The position numbers and the translations under genes were made by a program. Below, piece after piece: positions 6,215-7,658 of a stretch of DNA of 7,658 nt (positions are counted from its first letter, which is position 1; each line of letters opens with the position of its first letter). This stretch comes from Chloroflexota bacterium (GTDB lineage Bacteria; Chloroflexota; Anaerolineae; UBA1429): contig JAAZBQ010000793.1 in the NCBI GenBank assembly GCA_012513725.1, positions 1 through 7,658 on the forward strand, written 5' to 3'. The notes under the pieces were generated by a model. It was not told the origin of the DNA, did no database searches, and saw only the letters and a program-made list of their open reading frames with translations.

Positions 6215-7312
6215 CTATGCGACCTGTACCTCGTGGCCCTCGGCGGCCGAGCGATAGATGGCGTCCAGCGCGGCCATGACGTTCAGTACCTCTTCTCGCC
6301 GCACCAGCGGCTCCTCTCCCTCGCGGATGACCCGCGCCAGGTGCGCCGTCTCCTGATGGATGCCGTGGAATGGGACATCGGGATCGGGCGGCACCAGCGG
6401 GGTGACGTCAGCCTGGTAGCGGCCCATTCGGCCAAAGAGGGTCAGGGGCTGCAGCCGCAGCCCGCCCTCGGTGCCCAGGATGACCGTCTCGCCGAACCCC
6501 TCCGGGATGTTGGCCGCCCACGAGACCCGGAAGGTGACCGCCCCGCCGCCGTCGAGCCGGACGAACGCCGCGGCAAGATCCTCGACGTTCACCTCGCCGG
6601 GATCAAAGGGCCGGGGATGGTGCACGCCGAGGGGCGCGCCGCTCTCGGAGAGGGAGGTTATCAGGCCCTCGTCGCGATCGGCGATCCGGCGAAAGGTCAC
6701 GCTGCTCACGGCGACGACCCGGGGGTTGCCCATGATCCACAGGAGCGTGTCCAGCGCGTGGACGCCAATGTCGTACACGGGCCCGCCCCCGGCGTACTCG
6801 CGCAGGTGAAAGACGCCCCAAGTGGGCACACCACGCCGGCGCATGGCGGCGGTCTCCGCATAGTACATCTCGCCGAGGTGGCCGGCCCGGGCGATCTCCC
6901 AGGCGGCGCGGTGCGAGACGGCAAAGCGTCCGTTCTGCCCCACGTACAGCACGCGCCCGGCGGCCTCGGCGGCGGCGAACATCGCTACGGCATCGGCGTG
7001 GCTGGTGGCCGCCGGCTTTTCACAGAGGACGTGGCAGCCGGCCTCCAGCGCGCCGATGGCGACCTCCCGGTGGGTGGCGTTCGGGGTGCAGACCGAGACG
7101 ACGTCGGGACGCGTCTCCTCGAGCATGCGCCGCCAATCGTCATAGGCCCGGGGGATGCCGTGGCGGCCTGCGGCCTCCTGGGCATGGGCGGCGGTGCGGC
7201 TGGCGATGGCCACGATCTCGCTGTCGGGCGTGCCCTGCCAGGCGGGGATGTGGCCGGCCTCGGCGATCATCCCGGCTCCGATGATGGCGACTCGCAGCGT
7301 CGTCTTGGACAC
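6215..7312 (-). CDS. Gfo/Idh/MocA-family oxidoreductase (first gene of the operon)
   Basis: This 365-residue protein has the full family signature. The dinucleotide motif is VAIIGAGMIAEAGHIPAW (8-25), the EKP motif with catalytic Lys99 is VLCEKPAAT, and Asp181/His185 lie in GGGPVYDIGVHALDTLLWIMG. The segment YYAETAAMRRRGVPTWG (150-166) parallels that of the second gene, and both proteins end in a similar S-A-x-x-G-H-E-V stretch, so they are probably duplicates specialised for related substrates. The start is GTG at 7312: AGGAGG sits 5 nt upstream and a promoter ends at 7346. The protein resembles the MviM-type NAD(P)-dependent dehydrogenases used on inositols, glucosides and sugar acids. Which one applies here cannot be told, as no transporter or kinase gene lies within the window beside it. 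Confidence 0.93.
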   Translation of the reverse strand: MSKTTLRVAIIGAGMIAEAGHIPAWQGTPDSEIVAIASRTAAHAQEAAGRHGIPRAYDDWRRMLEETRPDVVSVCTPNATHREVAIGALEAGCHVLCEKPAATSHADAVAMFAAAEAAGRVLYVGQNGRFAVSHRAAWEIARAGHLGEMYYAETAAMRRRGVPTWGVFHLREYAGGGPVYDIGVHALDTLLWIMGNPRVVAVSSVTFRRIADRDEGLITSLSESGAPLGVHHPRPFDPGEVNVEDLAAAFVRLDGGGAVTFRVSWAANIPEGFGETVILGTEGGLRLQPLTLFGRMGRYQADVTPLVPPDPDVPFHGIHQETAHLARVIREGEEPLVRREEVLNVMAALDAIYRSAAEGHEVQVA

Positions 7313-7317
7313 GTCGG

Positions 7318-7323
7318 CCTCCT
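7318..7323 (-). promoter_or_regulatory. Ribosome binding site deciding a GTG start
   Basis: AGGAGG on the minus strand, 5 nt upstream of the GTG at 7312. Confidence 0.8.
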
Positions 7324-7345
7324 GCCACTGCTCTTTGTCGCCGGC

Positions 7346-7373
7346 ATGATACCCCGCCGGAAGAAGCCGTCAA
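7346..7373 (-). promoter_or_regulatory. Sigma70-type promoter of the three-gene Gfo/Idh/MocA operon
   Basis: On the minus strand, TTGACG (7373-7368) is followed after 16 nt by TATCAT (7351-7346). The predicted transcription start is near 7339, giving a leader of about 27 nt with AGGAGG before the GTG start. CCGGCG occurs on each side of the -10 (7360-7355 and 7344-7339) as a short direct repeat that could be an operator, though this may be chance in GC-rich DNA. Confidence 0.75.
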
Positions 7374-7390
7374 GGCCGCGCGCTCCCCTT

Positions 7391-7423
7391 CCTTCCCGGA
7401 AGGTGCCTTGCCTTCCGGGAAGG
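7391..7423. repeat. Palindromic repeat unit A (perfect 13-bp hairpin)
   Basis: CCTTCCCGGAAGG (7391-7403) and its exact reverse complement (7411-7423) flank the 7-nt loop TGCCTTG. It lies 18 nt upstream of the operon -35 box. No T-run follows on either strand, so it is not a classical terminator. It is in the opposite orientation to unit C, with which it shares a near-identical stem and a reverse-complement loop. Confidence 0.85.
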
Positions 7424-7462
7424 TTCCGGAGTAGGCGCCGTCTGACGGCCATCCTCGGTGCA

Positions 7463-7544
7463 GACGGATGCGGACATACCGTCCGGTTCATGTGGCGGTT
7501 GGGCGTTTGCTGGGGGATTGCCGGCGGGACGGTCCGCATCTGTC
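7463..7544. repeat. Large imperfect inverted repeat between palindromic units
   Basis: The left arm 7463-7475 (GACGGATGCGGAC) pairs with 7532-7544 (GTCCGCATCTGTC) over 13 positions with one G-U wobble. After a 4-nt bulge (7476-7479), CGTCC (7480-7484) pairs with GGACG (7527-7531). The enclosed 42 nt (7485-7526) is G/T-rich with no coding signal. It sits centrally between units A and B. Confidence 0.7.
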
Positions 7545-7568
7545 CGCAGGGTTTCGGATGCAGCAGAA

Positions 7569-7607
7569 CCTTCGCGGACCCCAAGGGGCAGGCAGATTCC
7601 GGGAAGG
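7569..7607. repeat. Palindromic repeat unit B (diverged copy)
   Basis: The arms CCTTCGCGGA (7569-7578) and TCCGGGAAGG (7598-7607) pair at 9 of 10 positions. The loop contains a smaller palindrome, CCCCAAGGGG (7579-7588). It is preceded by GCAGAACC (7563-7570), which recurs at 7611-7618 before unit C, so B and C are tandem copies of one unit. Confidence 0.65.
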
Positions 7608-7616
7608 GGAGCAGAA

Positions 7617-7649
7617 CCTCCCCGGAAGCCAAGGCAGCTTCCGGGGAGG
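7617..7649. repeat. Palindromic repeat unit C (perfect 13-bp hairpin)
   Basis: CCTCCCCGGAAGC (7617-7629) and its exact reverse complement (7637-7649) flank the loop CAAGGCA, which is the reverse complement of the unit A loop. Stem length (13) and loop length (7) equal those of unit A. The array may continue beyond the right edge. Confidence 0.85.
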
Positions 7650-7658
7650 GATGCGCCG

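Larger units (their letters stand above)
7374..7658. other. Gene-free stretch made of inverted repeats
   Basis: These 285 nt at the right edge hold no convincing reading frame: the open frames lack ribosome binding sites and recognisable protein sequence. The content is palindromic units A, B and C and the larger inverted repeat described separately. No tRNA, known riboswitch or transposase is visible. Confidence 0.7.

Noticed and set aside
4018..6257. Plus-strand frames of 392 and 378 residues opposite the Gfo/Idh/MocA genes
   Set aside because: Antisense to three genes with complete family signatures; His/Gly/Ala/Leu/Arg-rich with no recognisable domain.
7267..7632. 121-residue minus-strand frame over the repeat region
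   Set aside because: It runs through the hairpins and the promoter, overlaps the true GTG start in another frame, and lacks a ribosome binding site.
7391..7649. CRISPR array
   Set aside because: Repeats are palindromic, in mixed orientation and irregularly spaced, with no uniform spacers and no cas gene.

Overview
The window is GC-rich (roughly two thirds G+C by eye) bacterial chromosome. It has strong Shine-Dalgarno sites, sigma70-type promoters, and sugar/polyol oxidoreductases of the kind expanded in free-living heterotrophs. A lipoprotein with a GIN-like repeat domain and a cluster of GC-rich palindromic intergenic repeats fit a Chloroflexota-like organism. That placement is inference from general style; no marker gene is present.

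Layout. At the left edge are the first 15 codons of a minus-strand gene (probably a membrane protein). Behind it is a minus-strand aldo/keto reductase (AKR, 84-1079). A short divergent intergenic region (1080-1231) holds two back-to-back promoters with 17-bp spacers. Rightward follow an AAC(3)-type acetyltransferase homologue (1232-2116), a second and different AKR (2181-3041), and a GIN/DUF2807-type lipoprotein (3091-3825). A 15-bp perfect hairpin between converging genes (3848-3881) ends this block and also serves the opposing operon.

The right half is a leftward operon of three Gfo/Idh/MocA-family oxidoreductases: 7312 to 6215, then 6140 to 5037, then 5040 to 3901. A TTGACG-N16-TATCAT promoter lies just upstream of the first gene. 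The last two genes overlap by the ATGA tetranucleotide. All five oxidoreductases are predicted NAD(P)-dependent enzymes, so the locus looks like a sugar, cyclitol or sugar-acid oxidation/reduction module. The substrate cannot be read from sequence.

Beyond the operon promoter (about 7374-7658) there is no credible gene. This stretch holds several strong inverted repeats. Two perfect 13-bp hairpins carry 7-nt loops that are exact reverse complements of each other. A third, diverged hairpin and a larger imperfect inverted repeat lie between them. This is the most unusual part of the window. I see no defence system, CRISPR array, transposase, tRNA or rRNA.
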